Of a DNA stretch of 13,853 nucleotides, positions 13,734 through 13,853 are shown piece after piece (position 1 is the stretch's first letter; every line of letters starts with the position of its first letter). A program made the position numbers and the translations under genes. Source of the DNA: SAR116 cluster bacterium (GTDB lineage Bacteria > Pseudomonadota > Alphaproteobacteria > Puniceispirillales > UBA1172); NCBI GenBank assembly GCA_002691725.1, contig NZIT01000053.1, positions 1-13,853 on the forward strand, written 5' to 3'. Under the pieces are notes generated by a model that made no database searches, was not told where the DNA came from, and saw only the letters and a list, made by a program, of their open reading frames with translations.

Positions 13734-13853
13734 GCTCCTGACCCTAAAGTCTTCGCTCCATGCAGCGGTGTAAAACCATTCCTGCCCTGTGCCGTTATAT
13801 CAGCACCAGCTGCTAGCAAGATTTCAATGACTTCAGATGTCTCAGCATCGTGC
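13730..13853 (-). CDS. Ankyrin-repeat protein, C-terminal part (runs off right edge)
   Basis: The minus strand from the right edge reads 41 codons to a TAG at 13730-13732. It shows one and a half ankyrin repeats: ETSEVIEILLAAGADITAQG, the end of one repeat, then NGFTPLH, the start of the next. The last residues after TPLH (GAKTLGSGA) drop out of the repeat consensus, which may be a natural cap or the result of the join with the dehydrogenase remnant. Ankyrin repeats bind other proteins; the partner is unknown. The gene faces the catabolic operon and is not obviously part of it. Confidence 0.75.
   Translation of the reverse strand, partial: HDAETSEVIEILLAAGADITAQGRNGFTPLHGAKTLGSGA

Noticed and set aside
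1..13853. CRISPR array, insertion sequence, toxin-antitoxin or phage-defence genes
   Set aside because: No regularly spaced repeats, transposase, integrase, small paired toxin genes or defence domains were found in any frame; the only tandem repeat is the short coding one at 7995-8054.

Overview
This window looks like part of an accessory catabolic region in a bacterium, most likely an alphaproteobacterium. That guess rests on a tRNA-Met 3' fragment of alphaproteobacterial type and on the gene families present (TAXI-type TRAP transporter, IclR regulator, many CoA-ester enzymes). Genus and substrate cannot be fixed from the sequence alone.

Left flank (1-1239): the start of a YghU-like glutathione S-transferase gene runs off the left edge. 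Next come a 5'-truncated drug/metabolite transporter and a 5'-truncated AraC regulator, joined head to head at about 480. A 45-base copy of the 3' part of a tRNA-Met gene lies at 1006-1050 and looks like an integrase attachment site. An AT-rich stretch without a convincing gene follows.

Core (1240-13483): two divergent gene sets leave a shared control region at about 8050-8343. Leftward (minus strand) the order is acyl-CoA dehydrogenase, a DUF35 OB-fold protein, a thiolase-like enzyme, a TAXI solute receptor, a fused TRAP permease and an IclR regulator. Rightward (plus strand) the order is enoyl-CoA hydratase, a long PaaH-type 3-hydroxyacyl-CoA dehydrogenase, an SDR and an ADP-forming acyl-CoA synthetase. 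ATGA overlaps or very short gaps tie the enzyme genes together. The set reads as one pathway: TRAP uptake of an organic acid, activation to a CoA ester, then dehydrogenation, hydration, oxidation and chain cleavage.

The thiolase-like protein lacks the nucleophilic cysteine and is paired with a DUF35 protein. This pairing resembles the Ltp2/ChsH2 retro-aldolases of steroid side-chain breakdown more than true thiolases, so the final step may be an aldol-type cleavage of a beta-branched or ring-bearing hydroxyacyl-CoA. Two similar 17-bp near-palindromes in the divergent control region are good candidates for IclR operators.

Right flank (13484-13853): a 25-codon remnant of the start of a D-2-hydroxyacid dehydrogenase gene, with its own ribosome binding site, runs into the 3' end of an ankyrin-repeat gene on the opposite strand. 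This looks like a second recombination scar. With the tRNA fragment on the left, it suggests the catabolic cluster was acquired by transfer.
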